Source of the DNA: an uncultured bacterium
GTDB taxonomy: Bacteria > Verrucomicrobiota > Kiritimatiellia > RFP12 > UBA1067
NCBI GenBank assembly: GCA_902779075.1
Contig: CACZAK010000063.1
Location: 1 to 26,952, forward strand
Reading direction: 5' to 3'
DNA length: 26,952 bases
Program-made: the position numbers and the translations under genes
The notes under the pieces: generated by a model
The model's database searches: none
Seen by the model: only the letters and a program-made list of their open reading frames with translations
What the model was told of the DNA's origin: nothing
Part shown: positions 6,482 through 15,255 of the stretch, piece after piece
Position numbering within the stretch: the stretch's first letter is position 1
How the letters are laid out: each line of letters opens with the position of its first letter

Positions 6482-6991
6482 TCATTTACCACCTACCACA
6501 ATGCAGGCCGAACTTTTGTCTTTCCATATCTGGATGCCACTGGCGAGATCAACGATAGAGATTTCTAAGTCAAATTCGCGCTGCAAGCCCCCATCCTTCC
6601 TGCGGGAATCACGCTGAGTCAATTTTCCGTACATCCTCAAGGTCGGCGCAATGGCCTTTTCGCCATGCGGCAAAGGCGTCCGCCCTTCTCCCACCGTTGA
6701 AATCATAACCACACCGCTATCCGTCAGCTCCGACGCGATCTGCGCCTTCATAAACTCAATGTTGTCTTTACTGACCAGAACCGTATCATTCTTGATCTCA
6801 CCGATCGCCATGACGTGCAGCGTTCTACGCTCCGAAAAAAATGGACACCGAACAAGCCTTTGCAATTGCCGCCGGACAAGCATATCTTCCAGATCCTTCG
6901 ACCAAGCGCCATCAGCCGGCGTTGATTGGCATCCCACGCACAACGCGGCCACGCATGTTGCGCATAAAACCATTTTACCGATGATCTTCAT
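6482..6991 (-). CDS. LpoB-like lipoprotein (paralog 2)
   Basis: This 169-aa lipoprotein is a close paralog of the gene at 5678-6211. The signal peptides are almost the same (MKIIGKMVLCATCVAALCVGC, lipidated C21, followed by QSTPA in both). Shared core: LVRCPFFSERRTLHVMAIGEIKNDTV, then an SELTDSGVVMIST helix-strand, then LRMYGKLTQRDSRRKDG and DLEISIVDLASGIQIWKD. It ends IVVGGK and lacks the PTW end of the other two LpoB-like proteins. It overlaps the preceding gene by 17 bases and is the last gene of the six-gene operon, which ties LpoB-like function to the repeated-module proteins. Proposed role: periplasmic partner or enzyme activator (inference). Confidence 0.7.
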   Translation of the reverse strand: MKIIGKMVLCATCVAALCVGCQSTPADGAWSKDLEDMLVRRQLQRLVRCPFFSERRTLHVMAIGEIKNDTVLVSKDNIEFMKAQIASELTDSGVVMISTVGEGRTPLPHGEKAIAPTLRMYGKLTQRDSRRKDGGLQREFDLEISIVDLASGIQIWKDKSSACIVVGGK

Positions 6992-8648
6992 TGCCCTTAC
7001 CGCCTTTCAATTCCATGACTTTCATACGAAGTTCAATAAGCTTCTTCGTAGTACGTTCACGATTCTTTTTTTGCAAACTTCGCTCCTGTTGAAGCTCGCC
7101 CTCAAACCGAAAGATTTCACGCCTTAGGGTCCTAATCCGCATACTCGTCTCATCATCATCTGCATCCACTTTGTCCAGCTCGTTTACAAGAGCTTTCACT
7201 TGCTCGCGCATTCCGGCTCGCATTCCCTCTTCAAACTGCCGTTCCCGCGTCTCTTCGATTTTCCTCTCAAGAATCTCTTTCGCGAACTTTGACGCACCCG
7301 AACGCAAAGCACAAATTGCCACAACTCCCTTTCTACCCGTCAATGGATGCGTATACGACCGACGAAAATACAATTCCAATTCACGCGGATACCATGTATC
7401 TACCAATCCCCTAAGTTCAACGGAGGCGTCTCCAGCAGAAGAATCATCATTCATAGTGCCAGTTGTTGAACTGCGTCCGATCGGCGACACTTCGAGACCG
7501 CAGCCAAACGCAAAAGCCGCAGCATTGCGAGCTACAGCATCGAGCAAATCCCCGTATGGCTTTTGTCCCTCAGCGGCAGGTACGATTCCAACCGCCCATT
7601 GCGTCCCTTCATTATCTACATATTGGCGCGGGCCTGTAACCAGACTGAAATCTTGCGCATCAATCCATTCATACAAAGACCTTCTGCCCGGTTTTGGCGA
7701 TTCTCCCTCACAAAAAGCCTTAAAATCATCAGACCCCTTTTTCTCCTCGAAGGAGACAATAAGGGCAACTTCATACCGCTCATCCGTTAGCGATTCAAAC
7801 TGTTGAACAATAGTGACACCCAATAACGGATCCAATTTTATGAGTCCGGGCAATAACGAAGCCCTTGATTTGAATGCCCAAGAGAATTTTCTGTCCCGTC
7901 CCAATCGCGAATCAGTATCCTCGTCATTACAAACAGGCCCCAGGTGAGAATCAATGTCTCTCAAGGCCTGATTCAGATGCTGCAATTTCTTGAATGAAAA
8001 GGGCGATTCATCTGAGATTATTTGTTTCAAGGCATGATGCAAATGCCACAATCTTTCGCGTATGGAGCTTGCCGACACATTGGGAATGTCTAATTCAACG
8101 TGCTTCAGCGCCTGATGAATGCCCTGTAGCTCAAGTGCGACGAGCGATTTGTCGGAGACGCGTATGGCACCAATTTGTTCCAATATCTCATGCAATCGAT
8201 ACAAGGTCTGACGCAATTGATCCATTTCGGAAGCGGCTAAAACCTGAGGGGAAGAATCTGATTCAATGCGTTTCAACTCCTGGCGAATACTCTGCATTTT
8301 CTCGCGCGAGATGGGCAACCCATCGGAGGCATCTGAATATCTAGCCCCGCACCTGTAAATGCCTATGACTGCATACAAAAAAGCTCTTTGAACCGCGCGA
8401 TATCTTTCTAGGGCAAAAGTTTCGTCATCCATTGTTTTCTGATATTCAAAAGTTGATTTGGCAATTTGCGTCACAACTCTTCGTTCTTTGTCAAACCCAC
8501 TATAGATTCCTTTTTCTCGACAAAATCTATGCGCCTGCCCCTCTGCGTCCATCTGACTGTCGCTGACGTTTATCTGCCTGGCCGCAGTTGATTCCCGCGC
8601 TAAGGCCGCAAAAACCGCAACGAAAAGGAATGTCAACAATCTCTTCAT
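6975..8648 (-). CDS. Secreted protein with one GPRQY module and LxQAL helical repeats
   Basis: This 557-aa exported protein (signal peptide in residues 1-22) is one of four operon members sharing an unnamed module. After an N-terminal R..AVQRAFLYAVIGIYR segment come five short helical repeats at about 121, 145, 177, 203 and 225, each of the form [IL]xQALxxI and spaced 22-32 residues, likely coiled coil. Then come the shared blocks: GVTIVQQFESLTDERYEVAL (277-296), SLYEWIDAQDF with GPRQYVDNEG (324-348), a PYG.LLDAVARNAAAFA helix, and YTHPLTGRKGVVAICALR. A long charged C-terminal coiled coil follows. The start overlaps the upstream stop by 4 bases (ATGA). Function is unknown; the only family hint is that it may correspond to an existing Pfam DUF. 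Confidence 0.75.
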   Translation of the reverse strand: MKRLLTFLFVAVFAALARESTAARQINVSDSQMDAEGQAHRFCREKGIYSGFDKERRVVTQIAKSTFEYQKTMDDETFALERYRAVQRAFLYAVIGIYRCGARYSDASDGLPISREKMQSIRQELKRIESDSSPQVLAASEMDQLRQTLYRLHEILEQIGAIRVSDKSLVALELQGIHQALKHVELDIPNVSASSIRERLWHLHHALKQIISDESPFSFKKLQHLNQALRDIDSHLGPVCNDEDTDSRLGRDRKFSWAFKSRASLLPGLIKLDPLLGVTIVQQFESLTDERYEVALIVSFEEKKGSDDFKAFCEGESPKPGRRSLYEWIDAQDFSLVTGPRQYVDNEGTQWAVGIVPAAEGQKPYGDLLDAVARNAAAFAFGCGLEVSPIGRSSTTGTMNDDSSAGDASVELRGLVDTWYPRELELYFRRSYTHPLTGRKGVVAICALRSGASKFAKEILERKIEETRERQFEEGMRAGMREQVKALVNELDKVDADDDETSMRIRTLRREIFRFEGELQQERSLQKKNRERTTKKLIELRMKVMELKGGKGNEDHR

Positions 8649-10840
8649 TGCCCTTTTTCCTTTTTCAGCAATGAATCCCGAATACCTCTCTTACGCTCCT
8701 GCTCTTTAGCCTTTGCATGCTTTTCTTTTATCTGCTCAGCCGTCAATTTATACACAAGTTCCTTCGTCCCCAAACGCAATGCGCAAATGGAAACTTCACC
8801 CCTCCGTCCCGTCAGCGAATGGGTGAACGCGCGATGAAACACAAGCTCGAACTCTTTTGGATAATACTTACCTGTCGGCGATGATTCAGCGCTGTATAGT
8901 ATCTCGGCCTTGCGTTCCGAATACTCGCCCGAAGGGCCTTTTAAACTTGAAATCGCATACGAAGCCTTGACATCTCCGTCCAGACCAAATGCAGCATATT
9001 CACGTGCCATGCCATCAAGCGATGATCCAAACGGCCGACACCCTTCCGCAGCGGGAGCTATACCGATCATCCACACATACCCCTTGTCATCCACATACTG
9101 GCGCGGCCCGGACACCATTCCAAAGTCCTGTTCCGCAATCCACTGTCCTAGCGGCAATTTACCCCACTCATCGCGGCTCTTCTCGTTGGCAAATGAAAGC
9201 ACCATATCCCTGCCACGCTTCGGATCGCACGTGACAACGAACGCAATCTGATATACACCATCGACAATTGACTCAAACTGCCGTTCAACTTTTAAACCAA
9301 GAATTGGCTTTTTAGACTTTACATACCCCTTTACCTTTTTTACAGACGCCCTCTCGTTTTCCGAGCTTTCGGCTGAGATCGACAAGAGCCCGACATACCA
9401 CCCAAAATCTTGTTTTCGTAAATCGACCACCGTATCACTATCATCACAAAAGGATATTCCCCCTCGTACAATCTTTTCGCCAGCCTCATCGCCGACGTAG
9501 GTTCGCTGCATCGTACTGTTGCCGTCGGAAAGGTTCTTTCTCAACTCTCCACTACAATCGTATGTGAACGCGACATTCATTGCGGATTCCATCAACGCCT
9601 GCCGAACGGCGTCATTCCGCTTTTGGGCAAAAGCCGCCCCATCCATCGACGGCGTGTATTTGAACGCCGCCCCGCCAATGGCCACAGCAAAACGACTCGT
9701 CTTGAGGAATTCCCGTCCCGTCCGCCATTCTTTGCTCTCAATAAATTTCTTCGCCTGATCAATAGCCGTGCCTTGTTGCACTTGGCCACCACCCTTCTCC
9801 GTATCCTGTTTCGGCTTGCCCATACCATTTCCTGACCGAAGGGCTGCGACCACACATCGTACAGGATTGCCGGTCAGCGGACTCATCCTTTCCAGTTCAA
9901 ACCATCTGACCTGCGACGGATCGCCCCATAACAACGCCTCGTCCATCGGCATAATCAAAACTTCAACGTTCAGTTTTTCTTTTACCACAACCTCATCTTC
10001 ACGTAACTTCTCAAATGTAATCATAGACGACTTTGATTTATTAGCAGACACCTTAGCAGACACCCGCACCGCAATCGTACGCTTTGCGGCTTCGTAGGCA
10101 TAGCGCCTCGCTTTCCCGGTCTTCAAGGCAACTTCCTTTGAATTGCGCCCTGCGCTAAGATCAACCGGCACGCCAGCAACACTCCACAAGAAACCCTCGT
10201 TATCGACGAAGGATTGCGGACAAATAATTCCCGTACCAGATTTATTATCTATCCACTCTTTCAAGGAATATCGTCCAGGAGTTTCGGCTCGTCTCCCTTG
10301 TCTATAAGCCTCGTTTAGCCTTTTCTTCTTCTCACTCTGGCAGACCGCCACCGAAAATTCGTACTCCTTACCGTCACAAGATTCAGCAGTTGTTATTGTC
10401 ACGACACCTTCAAGGTCCTGCTTTATAACCCTTGATACACCTATTGCTGCAGCGTCTAACTTATTCTCCTTAATCTCACCTGTTTGATGAGTTGTCTGGG
10501 AAATATATCTAGCGATCTGCAGCAAACCATCCGCATACGCTTTCCAAAGGGTTTTGAACCGTTTGGTTTCAAAATCGTCCGCTTCATCATCGGGGAAATC
10601 GTACTTCTCGATAATCATCAGTTCGTCATCGGCCTCATCGTCACCTTTCAAAGAGAAACCTTGCGTTTCTACGGCTACCATTCGCCCACGTCCAGCACCA
10701 TAACCGATTTTAACACCCATCCTCTCCAACTGTTGCTTCACCACCTCACGCGAAGACATGGCCTGCCCTAGCTCCCCCCGAGCATTTACAGTCAAGGCGA
10801 TAAACACTCCAACCCCAAGTAACGCTCCAAACTTTCTCAT
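8645..10840 (-). CDS. Secreted protein with two tandem GPRQY modules
   Basis: This 731-aa exported protein (signal peptide about 1-20) contains two copies of the operon's shared module. Copy 1 (about 30-340): GVVTITTAESCDGKEYEFSV (145-164), SLKEWIDN (192-199), CPQSFVDNEG (207-216), MSPLTGNPVRCVVAALR (319-335). Copy 2 (about 360-695): GLKVERQFESIVDGVYQIAF (515-534), PLGQWIAEQDF (563-573), GPRQYVDDKG (578-587), FTHSLTGRRGEVSICALR (672-689). Copy 1 deviates in the core motif (CPQSF for GPRQY), which suggests divergence after internal duplication. The tail is a basic coiled coil. The start at 10840 is 9 bases from AGGAGG; the ATG at 10846 is 3 bases from it. It overlaps the next gene by ATGA. Confidence 0.75.
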   Translation of the reverse strand: MRKFGALLGVGVFIALTVNARGELGQAMSSREVVKQQLERMGVKIGYGAGRGRMVAVETQGFSLKGDDEADDELMIIEKYDFPDDEADDFETKRFKTLWKAYADGLLQIARYISQTTHQTGEIKENKLDAAAIGVSRVIKQDLEGVVTITTAESCDGKEYEFSVAVCQSEKKKRLNEAYRQGRRAETPGRYSLKEWIDNKSGTGIICPQSFVDNEGFLWSVAGVPVDLSAGRNSKEVALKTGKARRYAYEAAKRTIAVRVSAKVSANKSKSSMITFEKLREDEVVVKEKLNVEVLIMPMDEALLWGDPSQVRWFELERMSPLTGNPVRCVVAALRSGNGMGKPKQDTEKGGGQVQQGTAIDQAKKFIESKEWRTGREFLKTSRFAVAIGGAAFKYTPSMDGAAFAQKRNDAVRQALMESAMNVAFTYDCSGELRKNLSDGNSTMQRTYVGDEAGEKIVRGGISFCDDSDTVVDLRKQDFGWYVGLLSISAESSENERASVKKVKGYVKSKKPILGLKVERQFESIVDGVYQIAFVVTCDPKRGRDMVLSFANEKSRDEWGKLPLGQWIAEQDFGMVSGPRQYVDDKGYVWMIGIAPAAEGCRPFGSSLDGMAREYAAFGLDGDVKASYAISSLKGPSGEYSERKAEILYSAESSPTGKYYPKEFELVFHRAFTHSLTGRRGEVSICALRLGTKELVYKLTAEQIKEKHAKAKEQERKRGIRDSLLKKEKGQ

Positions 10841-10853
10841 CGTCATACACCTC

Positions 10854-11927
10854 CTATCGCTTCTCAAACTTACCCGTGTTTGGGTTCCAGATCATGACGC
10901 CGGATGATTGTCGTTGTTTTCCATCCTCATCTTCTAACTCTTTCCCTTGCTCTGCTTGCATTTCACGATATAGTTTAGAAGGTTCGATGCCATAAAGCAC
11001 AATTAGCATCTTCCTCCCTGTCAGATCATTTGGAACAATGCATTCGTGTACAAAAGTCATCCCATCGACAGTTCTTCCTTTGACTTCAATGGACGCCATG
11101 GATTTAAAAAACGATTCGGAATCAAAACCTTTAGAATCAGCCGATTCCGTGGAAACAACAGTCCTGGCAAACCTCTGACATTCGGAATCACCAAATAAAC
11201 CTAGGAGAAGGTTCTTCCGTGCCCATAAATCGCATTTCATTTGCAGGGCTTTTTCTTCCAACGGCGATTTCGTTTCTGCATCGCCTATGCCAACCCCAAG
11301 CAAATGCGGGAACCCATTGGAATCAACAAATACGCGACATCCACTCCATGTTTTCAGGTTCTGGTCTTTCAACCACTCTTTCAATTCGCTTCTATATGTA
11401 TCTGCGGCGAAGATCCTCCCTTCACGAATCCTTCGGGCGGCGGCTTCCAAAGTTGGACTCCATACAACTGCAACGGCTGCAACATAAAGACCGTCTTGGT
11501 ATGACTCTGCCGATGTCAACACATGCCACCCAGAAAGAGAGTTCGCAGCAAACATACCCGCAAGGGATTCAATCTTCCGTGTGCACTTTCCGCTCCCGGC
11601 ATTCGACGACACATACTCTTCTCCAACTTGCGTATGGCGCAGATACCGGATGAGTGCAGCCTTGGCTTTCAATTCAGCTAATTTAAAACGCCAGTCCCGA
11701 TAATGTAGAAACGAATTCCCTTTTTCCGGTGAGTTCATTTCAAACAACGCCCGCCCTATAAAAACAAACTCTTTTCTATCTCTGTTAAAACCGACCTTGT
11801 ACCCCAGTCGGGCGACATTCTCACGCACAATCTTCTCTGCATCATCATTGGCATTCAGCTGCAACATGCAAAAGATAACAACAGCTAGACTAAACACTCG
11901 CTGGACACATACACACGACGCTATCAT
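10854..11927 (-). CDS. Secreted protein with a single GPRQY-type module
   Basis: This 357-aa exported protein is the smallest member of the shared-module family. It has a hydrophobic signal segment (residues about 8-25), then FNRDRKEFVFIGRALFEM and a helix L..LKAKAALIRYLR. The shared blocks follow: GWHVLTSAESYQDGLYVAAVAVVWSPTLEAAA, SELKEWLKDQNL with GCRVFVDSNGFPHLLGVGIG, a helix of the KxDLWARKNLL type, and VPNDLTGRKMLIVLYGI. GPRQY is changed to GCRVF. The C-terminus has an acidic stretch then GVMIWNPNTGKFEKR. The start at 11927 follows GAGG by 7 bases; the ATG at 11933 is 1 base from it. Spacing to neighbours is a few bases on each side, so it is in the operon. Function is unknown. Confidence 0.72.
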   Translation of the reverse strand: MIASCVCVQRVFSLAVVIFCMLQLNANDDAEKIVRENVARLGYKVGFNRDRKEFVFIGRALFEMNSPEKGNSFLHYRDWRFKLAELKAKAALIRYLRHTQVGEEYVSSNAGSGKCTRKIESLAGMFAANSLSGWHVLTSAESYQDGLYVAAVAVVWSPTLEAAARRIREGRIFAADTYRSELKEWLKDQNLKTWSGCRVFVDSNGFPHLLGVGIGDAETKSPLEEKALQMKCDLWARKNLLLGLFGDSECQRFARTVVSTESADSKGFDSESFFKSMASIEVKGRTVDGMTFVHECIVPNDLTGRKMLIVLYGIEPSKLYREMQAEQGKELEDEDGKQRQSSGVMIWNPNTGKFEKR

Positions 11928-11936
11928 TTGCATACC

Positions 11937-13457
11937 TCACCATTTGGCGAATAAAATCGCTTCTGAATGTTTTATACACCAATCATTAGTAGCCACGCCG
12001 CGAGCAACAAGAGCCAACCCAACAGCTAGATTTTTCTTACCCATTTCCCGATAGACGTCCGCCAAGTTCGCCAAAGCAAACTCATACTCCCTGTCTATGC
12101 GTAAAGCATTTCGGAAACAGATGATTGCACCACACCAATCCTTTCGATTTTGAAAAAGACGACCGTAAAGATTCCACAAAATCTTGTCTCCAGGATTTTC
12201 CCGCAGTGCATTCAGTAGAAACCGCTCTCGGTCTTCCATGGAGGCCTGCCCATAGAACATCTTTTCTGCCAATATCCCTGAAGAGACCCTCTTTGTCTCC
12301 GTGTTGGCGAGACTTCCACTAGAAAGAAATAAATATTCAAAACGAGGTTCGCCAAAATAAGAGGATACCGTTTTCCGTAATATTGTCTTAGAAGTACAGA
12401 CTATTGTTTTCGTCACAACCTCAGAAATCACCTTTTCGTCCGTGCGAACGGAAGTGACCAAGACCCGATTTCCCTTGGGCATTACACGCATCGCGCCATC
12501 AGTTTCCGATTGTGCAACAACTGAAGTATTAGTGACTGGATTCGCAACCACAACATCGTTGGTGACAACATTAACAACTACATTGGTTGTGAAGGAGAAG
12601 ATCGGCACCCCTTCGCTCATCGTCTCCCTAGCTGGCGGTTGCTCTAGGCGAACTGCGGCATCATAGAACCCCTTCGCCACTGACGATGTGGAAAGATAGT
12701 CCGCAAGTGCACTGCGAATCTGCCTATATTCATCCTTAGCCGGAGAGCTAACGTCTTTCCACGTATCATTCGCATCTTCAATGTATTTCCCTAGCAATTT
12801 GCTAAATTCTTTATTCGTGACAGATGGGAACTTGTATTTAGTTATCCTAGATGTATCCAAACAATCCAAAGCACCTATACGCCACATAAAAGCGAGATCA
12901 CCTTCCGCCAAATATGATTTCTGTACAATGCGCGTTAAACCATCTATCCACGTCGATGTTGGAACTGGTTTCAAATACGCATTCGGAATTGAGGACAACA
13001 CATCGCTAGCCCTAAACACAGTGGCGGCGACATGTTCTTTTCCTTTCTCACGTGAAAAACAACACGAATCTCCCGAAAAATTCCAGTTCGCAGTATACTC
13101 CAGTAACGGGAAATGCTGCCTACATAATGTACGAGCGAAGTCTAGGCCAAAAGGCAATATAGGATCTACGCGACGCTTAGCAGCTTTCTTCATCAACCAA
13201 CTGTGTAAAACGCGGCGCGTAGCAGAAAGTTCAGCAGACTCAATTTTTTCTGGACTGGCATTACGAGCGGCTGGTATTCGAACTTGAACGAAAATCAAAT
13301 CTCGTTCAGGCCACTCGTACACACCTTCAGGCTCATCTTCAAAACGCAGGCTATAATGAGCCTCAGCAGCGGCGGATGGAATCTCATCCGCCGCCGCATA
13401 GAAACCAACGGATAATACCGTCAGTAGGCATAATACATTAGAAATCGTCATTTGCAT
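11937..13457 (-). CDS. Secreted protein with VTN-rich linker and C-terminal TPR repeats
   Basis: This 506-aa exported protein has a signal peptide ending about AAADE. The N-terminal domain opens with strands (AHYSLRFEDEPEGVYEWPERDLIFVQVRIP) and a helix with ATRRVLHSWLMKKAAKRRVDPI. A Cys pair (DSCCF) is present. The middle carries a low-complexity V/T/N linker (FTTNVVVNVVTNDVVVANP). The end is TPR-like: ALRENPGDKILWNLYGRLFQNRKDW, GAIICFRNALRIDREYEFALANLADVYREMGKKNLA. It lacks the GPRQY module but sits between two genes that have it, overlapping the upstream gene by 20 bases. It is probably a partner or scaffold of those proteins (inference). I do not recognise a named family apart from TPR. 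Confidence 0.7.
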   Translation of the reverse strand: MQMTISNVLCLLTVLSVGFYAAADEIPSAAAEAHYSLRFEDEPEGVYEWPERDLIFVQVRIPAARNASPEKIESAELSATRRVLHSWLMKKAAKRRVDPILPFGLDFARTLCRQHFPLLEYTANWNFSGDSCCFSREKGKEHVAATVFRASDVLSSIPNAYLKPVPTSTWIDGLTRIVQKSYLAEGDLAFMWRIGALDCLDTSRITKYKFPSVTNKEFSKLLGKYIEDANDTWKDVSSPAKDEYRQIRSALADYLSTSSVAKGFYDAAVRLEQPPARETMSEGVPIFSFTTNVVVNVVTNDVVVANPVTNTSVVAQSETDGAMRVMPKGNRVLVTSVRTDEKVISEVVTKTIVCTSKTILRKTVSSYFGEPRFEYLFLSSGSLANTETKRVSSGILAEKMFYGQASMEDRERFLLNALRENPGDKILWNLYGRLFQNRKDWCGAIICFRNALRIDREYEFALANLADVYREMGKKNLAVGLALVARGVATNDWCIKHSEAILFAKW

Positions 13458-15255
13458 TCGTGTCACCCGAAAATACGCCAGTACGAGCTTCCTTCGGCGA
13501 TGCCTGCTCAACTTTACCGCGAGCCGGCTCAACAACTATCATTCCAGAAGGAACAAGTCCCGCACGTTTGTTGATCTTTTCCGATAGAGATTTCTCGCCT
13601 AATTTGACTCCTGCATTGTATGCTGCAGGCGAATTCTCTGCGGCATTAACCGCCGCTTTTCTGACATCTTCTCTGGCGGCCTTGATTTTTTGATGAGCAA
13701 TGTCCTCCATCTTGGCGACTGTCGCCTCGTCCAGAAGATCCTTGGCAACTTCCGCTATGTTACCATCAATTGACGCAACGGCAATGTATAGCTTTTTGTG
13801 GGAAATAGGATGTATCGCATATTCCTTCCGATATATGACCGACAGGCCGCTTACCTCCCTCTTTGCGATTATGCCGTTAATCGTCTTCGTATAACTTTTA
13901 GTCGTGACGTTCTCCTTTGCACTGACATTATCTTCGCCATTGTACTTATACATTTCGTCCCTTTTCGTCTTGTTACCCTTCGTACTCTCATACAGAGCAA
14001 AAGACACAATCTGTTCGGCGGTCAAGTCTGTATCCTCAAAAGCAATCTGCCGACGGTTTGCGTTCTTCGGCACTTCGCAAGCAGCAATGCCTATAATGTG
14101 GGCGATTCCTTTGTCATCGGTATATTGACGCGGACCGATCATGGCGGCGAGATTGCCGTCTTTCGAACGTAACCAGTCATCAAGGGACAATTCGCCTTTC
14201 TTTCCAGTTTCAAGCTTAAGCCCATTCAACATTCGAATCGCACGCTCTTGGAGCTTAGGACTCCAGACCGATGCCACTGCAACCTCATAATTCCCATCCG
14301 CATCGTAAGATTCGGCCTGAAAGAGAACAGTTACTCCATACAAATCCATGTCAAAATATGTCTTAAAATCAGAAGAATTCTTCCAAGTTGGCATTTCTTT
14401 TGCCGCATCATCAAGGGACTTCAGAGTTTTTTTAGCCTCAGAGACGGCCTCTTTGAGCTTTGCACAACGCTCTGCTTTTTTCTTCTGTATTTCTTCGTCT
14501 GGATCAACCGTTGCATCCAACTTCTTGACAATTGCGTCAACCAGATTATTCCAATTGTCAAGCATCGTACGGTTTTTCAATCTATCAGCTTCAGCAGAAT
14601 CTAGTTCTGCAACGAGTGCCTGGACTTTTTCTTGCTGTGACGCGAGCGTGGCATATAGTTCTGCGTGCGCTTTTTTGAAAGCCTCTGCCTCTTTCGAATC
14701 CGATCCATTGATACCCTCAGACGCCGAAATATGTTGCTTAAGTTCCCGAATGATCGCTACTTTTGCATTTAACACAGCCTCTTGGGCCAGCATTTGCCTT
14801 GTCTCAATGTAATTTGACGATTTACTAGGATTAGCAACCGGAGCTAAGGCACTACCAATCTGAATAATCGAGCGACGAACAGGGTCATACCCCTGCTTAT
14901 ATTTCTTTTTCCCTGGAACGGGTTCACCTTTTTCATTCAATCCCGCAAGTAGGTTTTGAACAATGCTCCTAGCCGTCGGTTCTTCCTTTTTCTGAGCCTC
15001 GGATGCAACAGCCTGCGTTTTTTCAGCCTGTGCTTCCACTACGGTATTCAATCCACCGTCGGCCGGTACTGTTGAATTAACTTTTTCAGCAACTTTGGAA
15101 ACTGGCTTTGAACCATCCGCGTTAACAGGCTTAGTAGGAACTGCCGAGACTGGAGCAGATGCTACAGGCGCGGCACCCATCTCTTGCGCCGTGGCGGCGC
15201 CGACGCCGAGGACGGCTACGGCCGCCAGGGCGAGTTTCATTGTTTTCATTGTCAT
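13438..15255 (-). CDS. Secreted protein with coiled coil and one GPRQY module; first gene of the operon
   Basis: This 605-aa exported protein (signal peptide MTMKTMKLALAAVAVLGVGAATA) begins the six-gene operon. After an A/P/V-rich linker (25-95), a helical part with ETRQMLAQEAVLNAKVAIIRELK leads into a long coiled coil (about 190-290). The shared module follows: GVTVLFQAESYDADGNYEVAVASVWSPKLQE (307-337), LSLDDWL (356-362), GPRQYTDDKGIAHIIGI (374-390), a helix with AEQIVSFALYES, and YAIHPISHKKLYIAVASI. A second helical, Ala/Lys-rich tail ends in GDTNANDDF. The ATG at 15255 is chosen because AGGAG lies 9 bases upstream and a signal peptide starts here. The long upstream extension of this frame overlaps the decayed nuclease gene in another frame and is not coding. 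Confidence 0.78.
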   Translation of the reverse strand: MTMKTMKLALAAVAVLGVGAATAQEMGAAPVASAPVSAVPTKPVNADGSKPVSKVAEKVNSTVPADGGLNTVVEAQAEKTQAVASEAQKKEEPTARSIVQNLLAGLNEKGEPVPGKKKYKQGYDPVRRSIIQIGSALAPVANPSKSSNYIETRQMLAQEAVLNAKVAIIRELKQHISASEGINGSDSKEAEAFKKAHAELYATLASQQEKVQALVAELDSAEADRLKNRTMLDNWNNLVDAIVKKLDATVDPDEEIQKKKAERCAKLKEAVSEAKKTLKSLDDAAKEMPTWKNSSDFKTYFDMDLYGVTVLFQAESYDADGNYEVAVASVWSPKLQERAIRMLNGLKLETGKKGELSLDDWLRSKDGNLAAMIGPRQYTDDKGIAHIIGIAACEVPKNANRRQIAFEDTDLTAEQIVSFALYESTKGNKTKRDEMYKYNGEDNVSAKENVTTKSYTKTINGIIAKREVSGLSVIYRKEYAIHPISHKKLYIAVASIDGNIAEVAKDLLDEATVAKMEDIAHQKIKAAREDVRKAAVNAAENSPAAYNAGVKLGEKSLSEKINKRAGLVPSGMIVVEPARGKVEQASPKEARTGVFSGDTNANDDF

